Assembly: GCF_029537375.1 (NCBI RefSeq)
Contig: NZ_CP120679.1
Location: 601,501 to 665,500 of the forward strand
DNA: 64,000 bases
Direction: 5' to 3'
Source: Bacillus sp. HSf4
GTDB lineage: Bacteria > Bacillota > Bacilli > Bacillales > Bacillaceae
Shown: in pieces, positions 1 to 7,994 of the stretch
Layout of the letters: each line of letters opens with the position of its first letter
How positions within the stretch are numbered: the stretch's first letter is position 1
Notes under the pieces: model-generated
What the model was told of the DNA's origin: nothing
The model's input: only the letters and a program-made list of their open reading frames with translations
The model's database searches: none
Made by a program: the position numbers and the translations under genes

Positions 1-335
1 CCGGACAGGATAAACGCCCGTTCAGTGAGGCTCAGGCGAAATGGACCCCGGTTAAGGACATCAATGGCCTGATCAGACAATGGGGCGGATGGCGGGAGTC
101 TGAATCCGGCCCGGAAGCCGTCGTGATGGCGCTTTGGAAAACAAAACGGGATTATTTGGATTTTATGAGGAACGATCACGATCTGATCTATGAAAACACG
201 AATCAGCAAGACACGTTTGCATCAAGTGTTATTCGCCTTCTTGAAGATCCGGGTGAGATAAGCCGCGCGCTCGAAAAGTATAGCGCGGAGCTTGTCTTTG
301 AACCGGAATGGACGGTCAACGGCACGAGGGTCTAG
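1..335 (+). CDS. C-terminal part of a DUF4937/YdbC-like protein (5' end outside window)
   Basis: The reading frame is open from base 3 and ends with TAG at 333-335, so only the last 110 residues are present. It is rich in Trp and charged residues (for example KWTPVKDINGLIRQWGGW) and has no membrane segment. Its place just before gsiB and its flavour suggest the YdbC family of small cytoplasmic proteins (DUF4937), whose function is unknown. An internal ATG at 123 is not a credible start because homologous-looking coding sequence continues upstream of it. The family name is from memory and is moderate to low in certainty. Confidence 0.55.
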   Translation, partial: GQDKRPFSEAQAKWTPVKDINGLIRQWGGWRESESGPEAVVMALWKTKRDYLDFMRNDHDLIYENTNQQDTFASSVIRLLEDPGEISRALEKYSAELVFEPEWTVNGTRV

Positions 336-373
336 GACGAGCGGCCGCAGATTTTCGGGAATGTGCTGTTTTT

Positions 374-398
374 GTTTATTCTTTTTAAGGTGTGGAAT
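374..398 (+). promoter_or_regulatory. Sigma-B promoter of gsiB
   Basis: GTTTAT at 374-379 is separated by 13 bases from TGGAAT at 393-398. This resembles the sigma-B consensus (GTTTAA, 12-14 bases, GGGWAW). It lies 38 bases before the gsiB start, and gsiB is a classical sigma-B target whose controlling operon is in this same window. Confidence 0.6.
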
Positions 399-435
399 GT
401 AAAAACCATAACACTTTATAAAGGAGGAAAACAAA

Positions 436-936
436 ATGGCAAACAATAACGAAAACAACAAAATGAGCAGGGAAGAAGCAGGCAGAAAAGGCGGAAAGAC
501 GACTAGCCAAAACCACGATCAGGAATTTTACCAGGAGATCGGCCAAAAAGGCGGAGAGGCGACAAGCGAAAATCACGATAAAGAATTCTACCAGGAGATC
601 GGCCAAAAAGGCGGAGAGGCGACAAGCGAAAATCACGATAAAGAATTCTACCAGGAGATCGGCCAAAAAGGCGGAGAGGCGACAAGCGAAAACCATGATC
701 AGGAATTCTACCAGGAGATCGGTCAAAAAGGCGGAGAGGCGACAAGCGAAAACCATGATCAGGAATTCTACCAGGAGATCGGTCAAAAAGGCGGAGAGGC
801 GACAAAACGCAACCATGACAAAGAATTCTATCAAGAAATCGGTGAAAAAGGCGGAGAAAAAACGAGTCAAAATCATGACAAGGAGTTCTACCGGGAAATT
901 GGCGAAAAAGGCGGACGCCAAAGAAGAAGCGGATAA
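436..936 (+). CDS. gsiB: General stress protein GsiB, tandem 20-residue repeats
   Basis: This is a very hydrophilic 166-residue protein built from about seven tandem 20-residue units of the type GQKGGEATSENHDKEFYQEI. The DNA repeats with a 60-base period from about 500 to 910, and some units are nearly identical. GsiB is a hydrophilin-like, LEA-resembling cytoplasmic protein induced by glucose starvation, heat and desiccation through sigma-B. A strong ribosome site AAAGGAGG lies 8 bases before the ATG. The repeats invite copy-number change by slippage, so length may differ between strains. Identification is secure from the repeat motif and the neighbouring sigma-B-like promoter. Confidence 0.93.
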   Translation: MANNNENNKMSREEAGRKGGKTTSQNHDQEFYQEIGQKGGEATSENHDKEFYQEIGQKGGEATSENHDKEFYQEIGQKGGEATSENHDQEFYQEIGQKGGEATSENHDQEFYQEIGQKGGEATKRNHDKEFYQEIGEKGGEKTSQNHDKEFYREIGEKGGRQRRSG

Positions 937-949
937 TCCTAATCAAGAA

Positions 950-985
950 AAGGGAGGGCTTTACAGAAGCTCCTCTCTTTTATTA
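950..985 (+). terminator. Probable terminator after gsiB
   Basis: An imperfect G+C-rich hairpin (arms around GGGAGGGCTT and AAGCTCCTCTC) is followed by TTTTATT. The stem has mismatches, so confidence is moderate. Confidence 0.45.
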
Positions 986-1163
986 TGCTTCACCATACAG
1001 TGTCCTTCATTGTCTAAATTAAAATATGATAAATTATTGATCCGGAAAAGAGATTTCCGCGTTGTTTTGTTATATAATTTCAAATGATACTCTAATTGTA
1101 ATTATGAAACTTTGAATATGCTAAAAAAGTTAAGGACTAAAGTACTGGTGGGAGTGTACTCGA

Positions 1164-2195
1164 ATGGCAGCGTTGTTTAAATTTTTTCAGCACCCTGGGG
1201 TCAGGCGTTTTTTTGTTTTTGTTGTTTTGGCGGGCGTTTTATATATGTTCCGAAGCATGATGAATCTGATTTTGCTCACATTTATTTTTACGTTTTTAAT
1301 GAACCGTTTGGAAAGTGTGATCAGCAGCTTTTTAAATCGTTTTATAAAGGTCAGCCAGAAACTGATCGTATCCTGTTTATATGCGGCTCTTGCCATCGGG
1401 CTTTCAATTGGCGGGGTCATGTATTATCCCGTGATCGTCATACAGATTCAGCAGCTTATTAAACAAGGAAAATATATCGCGTCACACCCTGACAGTATTC
1501 CTTTTCTTGATATGTTCACAAATATCTTCGGCGATTTCAACCTGACACACTATATGGAAAAAGGACTGAACTTTATCTATACATACATTACGGATATCGG
1601 CACCTTCGGCTTGCAAGTGCTGATGTCGTTAATTCTCAGTATGTTCTTCCTGATTGAAAAAGATAAAGTGATGAGCTTGATGAATAAATTTAAAACGAGC
1701 AAGGTCGCCGTTTTTTATGAGGAAATCGCGTTTTTTGGAAAAAAATTCACGAGAACGTTCGGCAAAGTGCTGGAAGCGCAATTCATCATTGCGACGATTA
1801 ATTGTGCGCTGACGACAATCGCTCTCGGGATTATGGGGTTTCCCCAGCTTTTCGGCCTGGCGGTCATGGTGTTTTTCCTCGGACTGGTTCCTGTCGCCGG
1901 TGTTGTGATTTCCCTCATTCCGCTGAGCATCATTGCATACAGCATTGGAGGGATCGCCTATATCGTCTCACTGGTGCTGGTCATTATGATTGTCCACGCG
2001 ATCGAAACTTATTTTTTGAATCCGAAATTGATGTCTGCAAAGACAGAGCTGCCCATTTTCTTTACGTTTATCGTGCTGATTTTCTCCGAACATTTTATTG
2101 GGATTTGGGGTCTGATCATTGGGATTCCGATATTTGTCTTTTTACTGGATATACTTGATGTTACAAATAAGGAAGAAAACCGAACCGCGAAATAG
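1164..2195 (+). CDS. ydbI: AI-2E/PerM family permease YdbI
   Basis: The 343-residue protein is almost entirely hydrophobic, with about eight predicted membrane segments: a cluster in the first 80 residues, a soluble stretch around 100-140, and the rest towards the C-terminus. This is the layout of the AI-2 exporter-like (PerM, UPF0118) family. No substrate is established for YdbI; members have been linked to autoinducer or ion export. It follows gsiB and precedes the riboswitch-controlled symporter, close to its B. subtilis position. The ATG at 1164 has a GGTGGGAG ribosome site about 10 bases upstream. Confidence 0.85.
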   Translation: MAALFKFFQHPGVRRFFVFVVLAGVLYMFRSMMNLILLTFIFTFLMNRLESVISSFLNRFIKVSQKLIVSCLYAALAIGLSIGGVMYYPVIVIQIQQLIKQGKYIASHPDSIPFLDMFTNIFGDFNLTHYMEKGLNFIYTYITDIGTFGLQVLMSLILSMFFLIEKDKVMSLMNKFKTSKVAVFYEEIAFFGKKFTRTFGKVLEAQFIIATINCALTTIALGIMGFPQLFGLAVMVFFLGLVPVAGVVISLIPLSIIAYSIGGIAYIVSLVLVIMIVHAIETYFLNPKLMSAKTELPIFFTFIVLIFSEHFIGIWGLIIGIPIFVFLLDILDVTNKEENRTAK

Positions 2196-2222
2196 CATAT
2201 ATTTGTAAATTCGAAAAGGTGG

Positions 2223-2251
2223 TTTACATATTTCGAATTTTCAGGTATAAC
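2223..2251 (+). promoter_or_regulatory. Sigma-A promoter of the riboswitch transcript
   Basis: TTTACA at 2223-2228 and TATAAC at 2246-2251 are separated by 17 bases. The predicted start, near 2258, would include the whole aptamer. Confidence 0.6.
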
Positions 2252-2264
2252 TGTTATATAACGA

Positions 2265-2460
2265 TATAAAGCCACACGTTTAATCCTTTTGTAGGAGTGG
2301 GGGACCCGATCATTTGGGGTGAATTTTTTAGTTCAAAGGAACTGAAAGACGGACATCTCTTCGTCCGAACCCGTCAGCTAACCTCATCAACGTGAAGAGA
2401 GTCATGTGGAACCAATTGAAATGGTAAAAGCCCGTGGGAGATCTCTCATGGGCTTTTTTT
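2265..2460 (+). ncRNA. ydaO/yuaA-type cyclic di-AMP riboswitch
   Basis: The leader carries the conserved blocks of the ydaO motif in order: GTGGGGGACCC at about 2297, TTGGGGTGAAT at about 2314, GACGGACAT...TCCGAACCCGTCAG at about 2349-2377 and GCTAACCTC just after. The motif is an established c-di-AMP-sensing OFF switch. The expression platform is a strong intrinsic terminator at 2427-2460, with arms AAAGCCCGTGGGAG and CTCTCATGGGCTTT followed by seven T. The symporter ATG is at 2480. High c-di-AMP is therefore expected to shut off the downstream transporter. Confidence 0.88.
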
Positions 2461-2479
2461 AGAAAGGGGAGGCATCAAT

Positions 2480-3724
2480 ATGAAGTTAGCTACAAAGATT
2501 ATCATCGGTTTGTTGCTCGGTGCGGCGGTCGGCATTTTGTTGAATGTCACGTCACCGGATTTGTTCAGCAAGCTTAATACATTTTTATTCGGGCCGCTTG
2601 GCACGATCTTTTTAAATCTGATTAAAATGCTTGTCGTTCCGATTGTTTTCTTCTCTCTCACTTTAGGGGTAGCAGGACTCGGAGATCCGAAAAAACTGGG
2701 GAGAATCGGAGCGAAGACGATTGGGTACTTTTTGACGACGACTGCGGTCGCCATCATCATCGGACTTATTTTGGCATTGGTCATTCAGCCTGGTAAAATT
2801 GGAACTTACGACACAAGCGGTGCGGAATATTCGGCAGAGAAAGCGCCGAGCGTTGCTGAAACGCTCTTGAATATCATTCCGACAAACCCTGTTCAGGCAA
2901 TGGCTGAAGGGAATATGCTGCAAATTATCGCATTCTCCATTTTAGTCGGGCTCGGGATTACGATGCTTGGAAAAAAAGCGGACGCCCTTCTGAAAGTGGT
3001 CGAACAGGGGAATGACTTGATGATGTTCCTTGTCAACTTTGTCATGAAGTTCGCGCCTTACGGAACGTTCGGCTTGATCGCGGGTGCAATCGGAAGCCAA
3101 GGTTGGGATGCGATCAAAGCGATGGGGCTTTATATGATTGTCGTTGTGCTTGCCCTGTTCATTCATGCGATCGTCACATACGGATCAACGGTTGCTTTAA
3201 TCGCAAAACGAAATCCGATTACATTCTTTAAAGATTTTTCAGAAGTCATGATTGTGGCATTCAGTACGTCAAGCAGTAACGCGACACTGCCTGTTTCCAT
3301 GGACGTCGCCCAAAGAAAGCTGAAGGTTCCTGAGCCGATCTCGAGCTTTGTTCAGCCGCTCGGCGCTACGATCAACATGGATGGAACGGCGATCATGCAA
3401 GGGGTGGCGACAGTCTTTATCGCTCAAGTGTACGGTGTGGATCTGACTTTGACCCAGCTGTTGACAGTTGTTCTGACAGCGGTGCTTGCAAGCATTGGTA
3501 CGGCGGGGGTTCCCGGCGTCGGATTGATCCTTCTGGCGATGGTTCTGCAAACGGTTGGTCTTCCTGTTGAAGGAATTGCCCTAATATTGGGAATTGACAG
3601 ATTGTTGGACATGATTCGGACTGCTGTCAATACAACAGGGGATGCGGCCTGCGCTGTCATTGTCACCGAGACGGAGAAAAAACACGGCAAAATCGAGGCG
3701 CCTCATACAGAAGTGTCCATGTAA
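2480..3724 (+). CDS. SLC1-family dicarboxylate/amino acid:cation symporter
   Basis: This 414-residue membrane protein has the SLC1/DAACS hallmarks: a serine-rich stretch FSTSSSNATLPVS in HP1, the TM7 motif NMDGTA and TGDAA near the C-terminus. These proteins take up glutamate, aspartate or C4-dicarboxylates with Na+ or H+. It sits where dctP lies in B. subtilis, but it is preceded by a c-di-AMP riboswitch, which fits a role in accumulating charged amino acids as osmolytes along with potassium. The exact substrate cannot be read from sequence, so no symbol is given. The start ATG has an AGGGGAGG site 7 bases upstream. Confidence 0.9.
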   Translation: MKLATKIIIGLLLGAAVGILLNVTSPDLFSKLNTFLFGPLGTIFLNLIKMLVVPIVFFSLTLGVAGLGDPKKLGRIGAKTIGYFLTTTAVAIIIGLILALVIQPGKIGTYDTSGAEYSAEKAPSVAETLLNIIPTNPVQAMAEGNMLQIIAFSILVGLGITMLGKKADALLKVVEQGNDLMMFLVNFVMKFAPYGTFGLIAGAIGSQGWDAIKAMGLYMIVVVLALFIHAIVTYGSTVALIAKRNPITFFKDFSEVMIVAFSTSSSNATLPVSMDVAQRKLKVPEPISSFVQPLGATINMDGTAIMQGVATVFIAQVYGVDLTLTQLLTVVLTAVLASIGTAGVPGVGLILLAMVLQTVGLPVEGIALILGIDRLLDMIRTAVNTTGDAACAVIVTETEKKHGKIEAPHTEVSM

Positions 3725-3742
3725 ATCAAACATGCTATAATC

Positions 3743-3776
3743 AAACAGTGCCTGTTTTTAGGCACTGTTTATTTTT
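3743..3776 (+). terminator. Terminator after the SLC1 symporter
   Basis: Perfect 11-bp arms AAACAGTGCCT and AGGCACTGTTT are followed by ATTTTTT. Confidence 0.9.
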
Positions 3777-3799
3777 TGGGGGAAAAAGAGGAGGAAGCC

Positions 3800-4726
3800 A
3801 TGACAAAGCATCCTGTTTTACATATAGAAAGCGTCAGCAAAAATATGGACGGCCGAAAGATACTGCATGATATCCACTTAAAAGCGTATGCCGGGGAAAT
3901 CATCGGTTTGCTCGGTCCGAACGGCTCGGGAAAAACGACGCTCATCAAATTGATCACCGGTTTGATCAAAAAAAAGAGCGGCTCAATTATCATCAACGGT
4001 TTTCCGATTGACCGCCAATTTGAAAAAGCGATTCAAGCCGTCGGGGCGATCGTGGAAAACCCCGAATTTTATCCGTACCTATCAGGCTATGAAAATCTGA
4101 AACATTATGCCAACATGCATGCCGGCATCACTCGGGAAAGGTTGGCGGAAGTCGCCGCCAGGGTCGGGCTTGAAGCTGCGATTGATGATAAAGTGAGAAC
4201 CTACTCGCTCGGAATGAAGCAGCGCCTCGGAATTGCCCAGGCGATTCTCCACAGGCCGAAGCTGTTGATTTTGGATGAACCGACAAACGGATTGGATCCG
4301 GCGGGAATGAAGGATTTTCGCGAACATTTGCGGGAGCTTGCACAGGCGGAGGGAACGGCTATCCTGTTTGCCACTCACCTGCTCAAAGAAGTTGAAGATC
4401 TCTGCGCCCGGGTTGTCATCCTGCAAAAAGGAAAGATCAAATCGGAAGTCGGCTTGAGGAATACCGACGAAAAGCAGGAAAAAGCGCTTTTCGAAGTTGA
4501 GCCTCAGCAAAAAGCGCTGCAATGGCTGACAGAACATGGGTTTGAAGCGCGTTCCGAAAAAGGACGGCTGGCCGTCAAAGTCGCGAAAGCGCAAATACCG
4601 GCTGTGAATCAAAAGCTTGTCGAAAACGGGATCGACGTCTATTCGATCGCTCCGTTTAAGCACTCCCTTGAGGATGAATATATGGCGCTGACGAATGGAA
4701 TGGAAGAGGGGAATACCGATGTTTAA
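3800..4726 (+). CDS. ydbJ: ABC transporter ATP-binding protein YdbJ
   Basis: The 308-residue ATPase has Walker A GPNGSGKTT, signature YSLGMKQR and Walker B LLILDEPTNGLDP, plus the H-loop in FATHLL. A C-terminal extension of about 90 residues follows the ATPase core, as in drug or lantibiotic exporter subunits. It is translated with ydbK, whose start overlaps its stop by 8 bases, so the two form one export system at the inner face of the membrane. The chosen ATG at 3800 has the AGAGGAGG ribosome site; an in-frame ATG at 3776 has none. The substrate is unknown. Confidence 0.9.
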   Translation: MTKHPVLHIESVSKNMDGRKILHDIHLKAYAGEIIGLLGPNGSGKTTLIKLITGLIKKKSGSIIINGFPIDRQFEKAIQAVGAIVENPEFYPYLSGYENLKHYANMHAGITRERLAEVAARVGLEAAIDDKVRTYSLGMKQRLGIAQAILHRPKLLILDEPTNGLDPAGMKDFREHLRELAQAEGTAILFATHLLKEVEDLCARVVILQKGKIKSEVGLRNTDEKQEKALFEVEPQQKALQWLTEHGFEARSEKGRLAVKVAKAQIPAVNQKLVENGIDVYSIAPFKHSLEDEYMALTNGMEEGNTDV

Positions 4727-5486
4727 ACTGATTCAAAATGAGCATGTCAAACTGCTGAAGAGAAAGGTGACATTCGTTGCGCTGGCGCTGACTGTGGCGC
4801 TGCAGTTCCTGCTTGCACTGGTGACCAAAAGGATACTGATGGGCGCGGGAACCGATGACCATTTCATCGGCTATTTCTCATTTGCCCCAAACCTCAATAT
4901 TCTGCTGCAGGTACTCTCAATTGCCGTGGCCGCTTCGATCATCTCTTTTGAATACGATAAAAAAACGATCAAATTTTTGCTGATCCGCCCTGTCAGCAGG
5001 GAGAAAATATTGATTTCCAAATTTTTGACGAGCGTGATGGCAAGCATTTGGCTTTATATCATCTACTACGGATTTTCCTTGCTGTTCGGCCTGATCTTTT
5101 TTGGTGTGAAGCTTGATGAAAAAGCTGGAACACTGTTTTTGAATACGCTCCAGCTGATCGGATCAGAGTGGCTGGAAGTATTATTAATGGTCTCGTTCGC
5201 GTTTTTCTGTTCGGCATTGTTTAGAAGCAGCGCGCTCAGCATCATGGTTTCGATCGTCGTTCTGTACGGAGCGAAAGCGCTCGTGACGATCATGTCCTAT
5301 TTGGAAAATCCGCTGGGGAAATTTTTGCTGTTTGCCAACACTGATTTTACCCAATACGCGGAACACGCCAAACCGCTTTTCAGCGGGATGACACCCTTTT
5401 TTTCGATCGGCATCATCCTCGTTCACTTCGCATTTTTTCTCGGTGCGGCATGGTGGAGTTTTTGCAGGCGGGACATGAAGGTGTAA
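4719..5486 (+). CDS. ydbK: ABC transporter permease YdbK
   Basis: This 255-residue ABC-2 type permease has about six hydrophobic segments after a basic N-terminus (MFKLIQNEHVKLLKRKVTF). It is the membrane partner of YdbJ, with an overlapping start and the site GAAGAGGGG just upstream. The protein reads as the YdbK family of exporters of unknown substrate. The upstream in-frame ATG at 4695 lies deep inside ydbJ and lacks a ribosome site, so it was not used. Confidence 0.85.
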   Translation: MFKLIQNEHVKLLKRKVTFVALALTVALQFLLALVTKRILMGAGTDDHFIGYFSFAPNLNILLQVLSIAVAASIISFEYDKKTIKFLLIRPVSREKILISKFLTSVMASIWLYIIYYGFSLLFGLIFFGVKLDEKAGTLFLNTLQLIGSEWLEVLLMVSFAFFCSALFRSSALSIMVSIVVLYGAKALVTIMSYLENPLGKFLLFANTDFTQYAEHAKPLFSGMTPFFSIGIILVHFAFFLGAAWWSFCRRDMKV

Positions 5487-5609
5487 AAGTTATTTGTCAA
5501 AAGTGTGACGAAAGGAATGACATTTTTGTGAAAGATGTTGCATTTACCGACTAAATTTCCTATTTTCCTTTATAATTTGAACGATAAGGGAATGGGGGAT
5601 GAGACATCT

Positions 5610-5948
5610 ATGAGAAAATTGATAACGGTGCTGCCGATTATCTTATTGTTGTCATTTTCATTCGTATCTTTTGCATTTCATTTCAGTCATCTTGTCTATT
5701 TTAGACTTGCACTTGGGTTGTTTTCGCTTGCAGGTTTGTTGATGTTGTATAAATTAAAAAAACGCGTTTTGCTGTTCATGGCCTATCTGTATGCTAGCTG
5801 GATCGCACTGGCCGGCATCGCCGCTTATGAAGAACCGCTTTTTTCCAACTTCTTCTTCGGCGGCCTGGTGATGACGATGGGTTATTTAACATACATGTTG
5901 ATTTATCTCAGCATGAAGGAAGACGGACGGGACGGCCAGACCGTTTAA
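5610..5948 (+). CDS. ydbL: Small four-helix membrane protein YdbL
   Basis: The 112-residue protein is nearly all hydrophobic, with about four predicted membrane helices and a short hydrophilic tail (MKEDGRDGQTV). I chose the ATG at 5610 because it gives the length I recall for B. subtilis YdbL and has a purine-rich AATGGGGGAT upstream. In-frame ATGs further upstream are preceded by no site. Function is unknown. It sits between the ABC exporter and ydbM as in B. subtilis. Confidence 0.75.
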   Translation: MRKLITVLPIILLLSFSFVSFAFHFSHLVYFRLALGLFSLAGLLMLYKLKKRVLLFMAYLYASWIALAGIAAYEEPLFSNFFFGGLVMTMGYLTYMLIYLSMKEDGRDGQTV

Positions 5949-5954
5949 AGGAAA

Positions 5955-5987
5955 AAGTACACACTCATTTGAGTGCGTGCTTTTTTT
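5955..5987 (+). terminator. Terminator after ydbL
   Basis: Arms AAGTACACACTC and GAGTGCGTGCTT pair with two wobbles and are followed by seven T. Confidence 0.8.
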
Positions 5988-5990
5988 GTA

Positions 5991-6006
5991 TGATAATGGT
6001 TATTGG
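5991..6006 (+). promoter_or_regulatory. Fur-box-like sequence before ydbM
   Basis: TGATAATGGTTATTGG matches most of the TGATAATNATTATCA Fur core, with mismatches in the right half. It lies about 70 bases before ydbM, whose downstream neighbours fbpAB carry a perfect Fur box. Confidence 0.35.
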
Positions 6007-6075
6007 TTGCACATCCAGTTTTATCAATCTATAATACTTATTAAACTTATCGGAATTATGTCAGGAGGGTGCCGT

Positions 6076-7224
6076 GTGGGCTCAGTATTTGTAAAAAATG
6101 AAAAACAGCAGGAATGGCTTAGTAAAATCGGAAAGCTTGCCGATGAATTTGCGAAAACGTCGGCCTATTATGATGAACATGCTCTGTTTCCGACAGAACA
6201 TATTCAAAAGCTCCGTGATTCAGGCTATACGGCTTTGACTGTCGGCAAAGACTACGGAGGAGAAGGCATTTCGCTTTATGATATGCTGCTGTTTCAGGAA
6301 AGGCTGGCAAAAGGGGACGGACCGACGGCTCTCAGCATCGGCTGGCACTTGAGCGTCATGGGTGAGCTGGCGGAAGGAAACAGCTGGGGTCGTGAAGTGT
6401 TCACAATGGTTTCTGAAGAAGCGCTGAAGGGTGCGCTTGTCAACAGAGCGGCCAGCGAAGCGCAGACAGGCAGTCCGACAAGAGGCGGCCGTCCGGGAAC
6501 GAATGCGGTCAGAAAAGAAAGCGGCTGGGTTGTCAGCGGCAGGAAAACCTTTACGACAATGTCTCCTGTTCTTGATTATTTTCTTGTCACCGCCTGGATT
6601 GAAGAAAAACAAACGGTCGGCGTCTTTTTGATTCATAAGGACACAGAAGGCGTAACGATCGAAGAAACATGGGATATGATCGCGATGAGAGGAACCGGGA
6701 GCCATGATCTCGTCCTGACTGATGTCTTTTTGGACGATTCCATGCTTGTGGAACTGCAGACGAACAAAAGAACGGATAAACTCAACGGCTGGCTTTTGCA
6801 CATACCGGCCGTCTACCTTGGCATCGCGCAAGCAGCGAGAGACTATGCCGTCCAATTTGCGGAGGATTATACGCCAAACAGTCTAAAAGGACCGATTAAA
6901 GAAGTGCCCGCAGTTCAGCGGCATATCGGTGAAATGGATCTGGAACTGATGAAGGCGCGCCATTTTTTGTATCATGTCGCAGAACTTTACGATGACCCTA
7001 AACGCCGAGGCTTATTGACGGGGGAACTTGGAGCTGTCAAACACGCGGCGACAAACACGGCGATTGCTGTCGTAGACAAGGCGATGCGGGTTGTCGGAGC
7101 GAAAAGCCTTGCAAGAACAAACCCGCTTCAAAGATACTACCGCGACGTTCGGGCCGGCCTTCACAACCCGCCGATGGATGATGCGACAATCAGCAGGCTT
7201 GCCGGACTCGCATTTAGTGAATAA
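6076..7224 (+). CDS. ydbM: Acyl-CoA dehydrogenase family protein YdbM
   Basis: The 382-residue protein has the acyl-CoA dehydrogenase fold: an N-terminal helical domain ending at PTALSIGWH, a flavin-binding middle domain (KTFTTMSPVLDYFLVTA, GTGSHDLVL) and a C-terminal helical domain with AMRVVGAKSL. Such enzymes oxidise acyl thioesters with FAD. The physiological substrate of YdbM is not known. I chose GTG at 6076 because AGGAGGG lies 6 bases upstream and this gives nearly the usual length; the longer reading frame runs back into the preceding terminator. Confidence 0.88.
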   Translation: MGSVFVKNEKQQEWLSKIGKLADEFAKTSAYYDEHALFPTEHIQKLRDSGYTALTVGKDYGGEGISLYDMLLFQERLAKGDGPTALSIGWHLSVMGELAEGNSWGREVFTMVSEEALKGALVNRAASEAQTGSPTRGGRPGTNAVRKESGWVVSGRKTFTTMSPVLDYFLVTAWIEEKQTVGVFLIHKDTEGVTIEETWDMIAMRGTGSHDLVLTDVFLDDSMLVELQTNKRTDKLNGWLLHIPAVYLGIAQAARDYAVQFAEDYTPNSLKGPIKEVPAVQRHIGEMDLELMKARHFLYHVAELYDDPKRRGLLTGELGAVKHAATNTAIAVVDKAMRVVGAKSLARTNPLQRYYRDVRAGLHNPPMDDATISRLAGLAFSE

Positions 7225-7240
7225 GGGTTTGCTTTAAAAA

Positions 7241-7270
7241 AGCCGGACTTAAAAAGTCCGGCTCTTTTAT
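7241..7270. terminator. Bidirectional terminator between ydbM and fbpB
   Basis: AGCCGGACTT and AAGTCCGGCT form a perfect 10-bp stem. On the + strand it is followed by CTTTTAT and on the - strand by TTTTTTAAAG, so it can end transcripts from both sides. Confidence 0.85.
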
Positions 7271-7422
7271 GCTTGCTTGTCTTTGGAAACAGAAAGGATG
7301 CTGTTTTCATGTCTGCGGTCGATTTTTTCATAAATCATATCCATTTGTTTAGGACTGTGGATGATTTCCTTCTTGTATTCTTCGACAAGCTGATGATAAG
7401 GTTTTATTTTTCGCTTTGTCAT
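7267..7422 (-). CDS. fbpB: Fur-regulated basic protein, FbpB type
   Basis: This 51-residue basic protein starts MTKRKIKPYHQLVEEYKKEI and contains the YEKIDRRHENS pattern of the FbpB family. In B. subtilis FbpB is a small protein made under iron starvation that helps the sRNA FsrA repress iron-containing enzymes. The gene starts 2 bases after the stop of the upstream small gene and shares its Fur-boxed promoter. It ends inside the shared terminator. Assignment rests on the short pattern and genomic position after ydbM. Confidence 0.72.
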   Translation of the reverse strand: MTKRKIKPYHQLVEEYKKEIIHSPKQMDMIYEKIDRRHENSILSVSKDKQA

Positions 7423-7424
7423 GA

Positions 7425-7583
7425 TTATCCGCCTTTCTTTAATGATCGGTATTCGCTTTCAAGCTCGCTTAAAGTCAATTCATAAAGATGGCGTTCTTCT
7501 TTTTTGTATATACCAAGCTGGATTAACCGCTGTATTAACTGTTTTTTTCTTGATTCCACTGCTTCTGCTAATTGAGGGGCCAT
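7425..7583 (-). CDS. Fur-regulated basic protein, FbpA type
   Basis: This 52-residue protein (MAPQLAEAVESRKKQLIQRL at the start, then YELTLSELE) fits the FbpA family of small Fur-controlled basic proteins. GAGGTG lies 7 bases before the ATG. It is the first gene of a two-gene operon with the FbpB-type gene, and the perfect Fur box at 7612-7630 lies about 30 bases upstream. Its precise role is unknown; by analogy it acts in the iron-sparing response. I leave the symbol empty because B. subtilis fbpA is at another locus. Confidence 0.68.
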   Translation of the reverse strand: MAPQLAEAVESRKKQLIQRLIQLGIYKKEERHLYELTLSELESEYRSLKKGG

Positions 7584-7611
7584 ACATATTCACCTCATAT
7601 TCTTAATCGAT

Positions 7612-7630
7612 ATTGATAATCATTATCAAT
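7612..7630. promoter_or_regulatory. Perfect Fur box of the fbp operon
   Basis: ATTGATAATCATTATCAAT is a perfect 19-bp palindrome containing the full TGATAATNATTATCA Fur consensus. It overlaps the expected promoter region of the minus-strand fbp genes. Confidence 0.92.
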
Positions 7631-7728
7631 TAACATTATACAAAACAAGATCGCCTTCTGTAAAGGGACATCCGTTAAAGAATATTGAAGAAGGTTGCAA
7701 AATATGAATGATTATCCAATTAGAAGGC

Positions 7729-7787
7729 AAAAAAAAGAAGCCGACATGGGCTTCACAACTAGAAAAAATAATTGCAAAATAGGAACA
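7729..7787 (-). ncRNA. Candidate small RNA of about 60 nt under tandem Spo0A boxes
   Basis: On the minus strand a promoter (see next entry) would start transcription near 7787. A hairpin with arms GAAGCC (7754-7749) and GGCTTC (7742-7737) followed by eight T would end it near 7729. No start codon with a ribosome site lies in the interval, so the product would be a non-coding RNA. It is a prediction from signals only. Confidence 0.4.
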
Positions 7788-7793
7788 AAAATC

Positions 7794-7878
7794 ATTCTAC
7801 CCGAATATAAAAAGCGAATCAAGAATTTTTTGCGACATTTCGACAAAGTGCGTTTCCCGGGAAATACTAGATGTCGAA
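7794..7878 (-). promoter_or_regulatory. Promoter with tandem 0A boxes for the candidate sRNA
   Basis: On the minus strand TTGATT (7822-7817) and TAGAAT (7799-7794) are 17 bases apart. Upstream lie an exact 0A box TGTCGAA (7845-7839) and a near match TGTCGCA (7837-7831) in the same orientation, just before the -35. A third exact box lies on the + strand at 7872-7878. This is the arrangement expected of a Spo0A~P-controlled promoter. The 410-base stretch 7584-7994 holds nothing else I can support as coding. Confidence 0.45.
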
Positions 7879-7942
7879 TTGGGAGTCGGGCCGAATCTGT
7901 TGAAACAATTTTGGCATCTCTTCCGTCTTTTTTAAAGGGAAA

Positions 7943-7964
7943 GGACATGGGCTTTCCCATGTCC
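7943..7964 (-). terminator. Hairpin downstream of ydbP
   Basis: GGACATGGG and CCCATGTCC form a 9-bp stem with a 4-base loop. On the minus strand it is followed by TTTCCCTTT, a weak T-tract, about 30 bases after the ydbP stop. Confidence 0.55.
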
Positions 7965-7994
7965 ACAAGACATAAAATGCGGATATCATACGAA

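Noticed and set aside
500..910. Regular 60-base repeats that could be taken for a CRISPR array
   Set aside because: There are no unique spacers; the repeats are the coding repeats of GsiB.
385..946. Long minus-strand and shifted-frame ORFs over gsiB
   Set aside because: They arise from the 60-base repeats being open in several frames; only the + strand frame with AAAGGAGG encodes the GsiB repeat.
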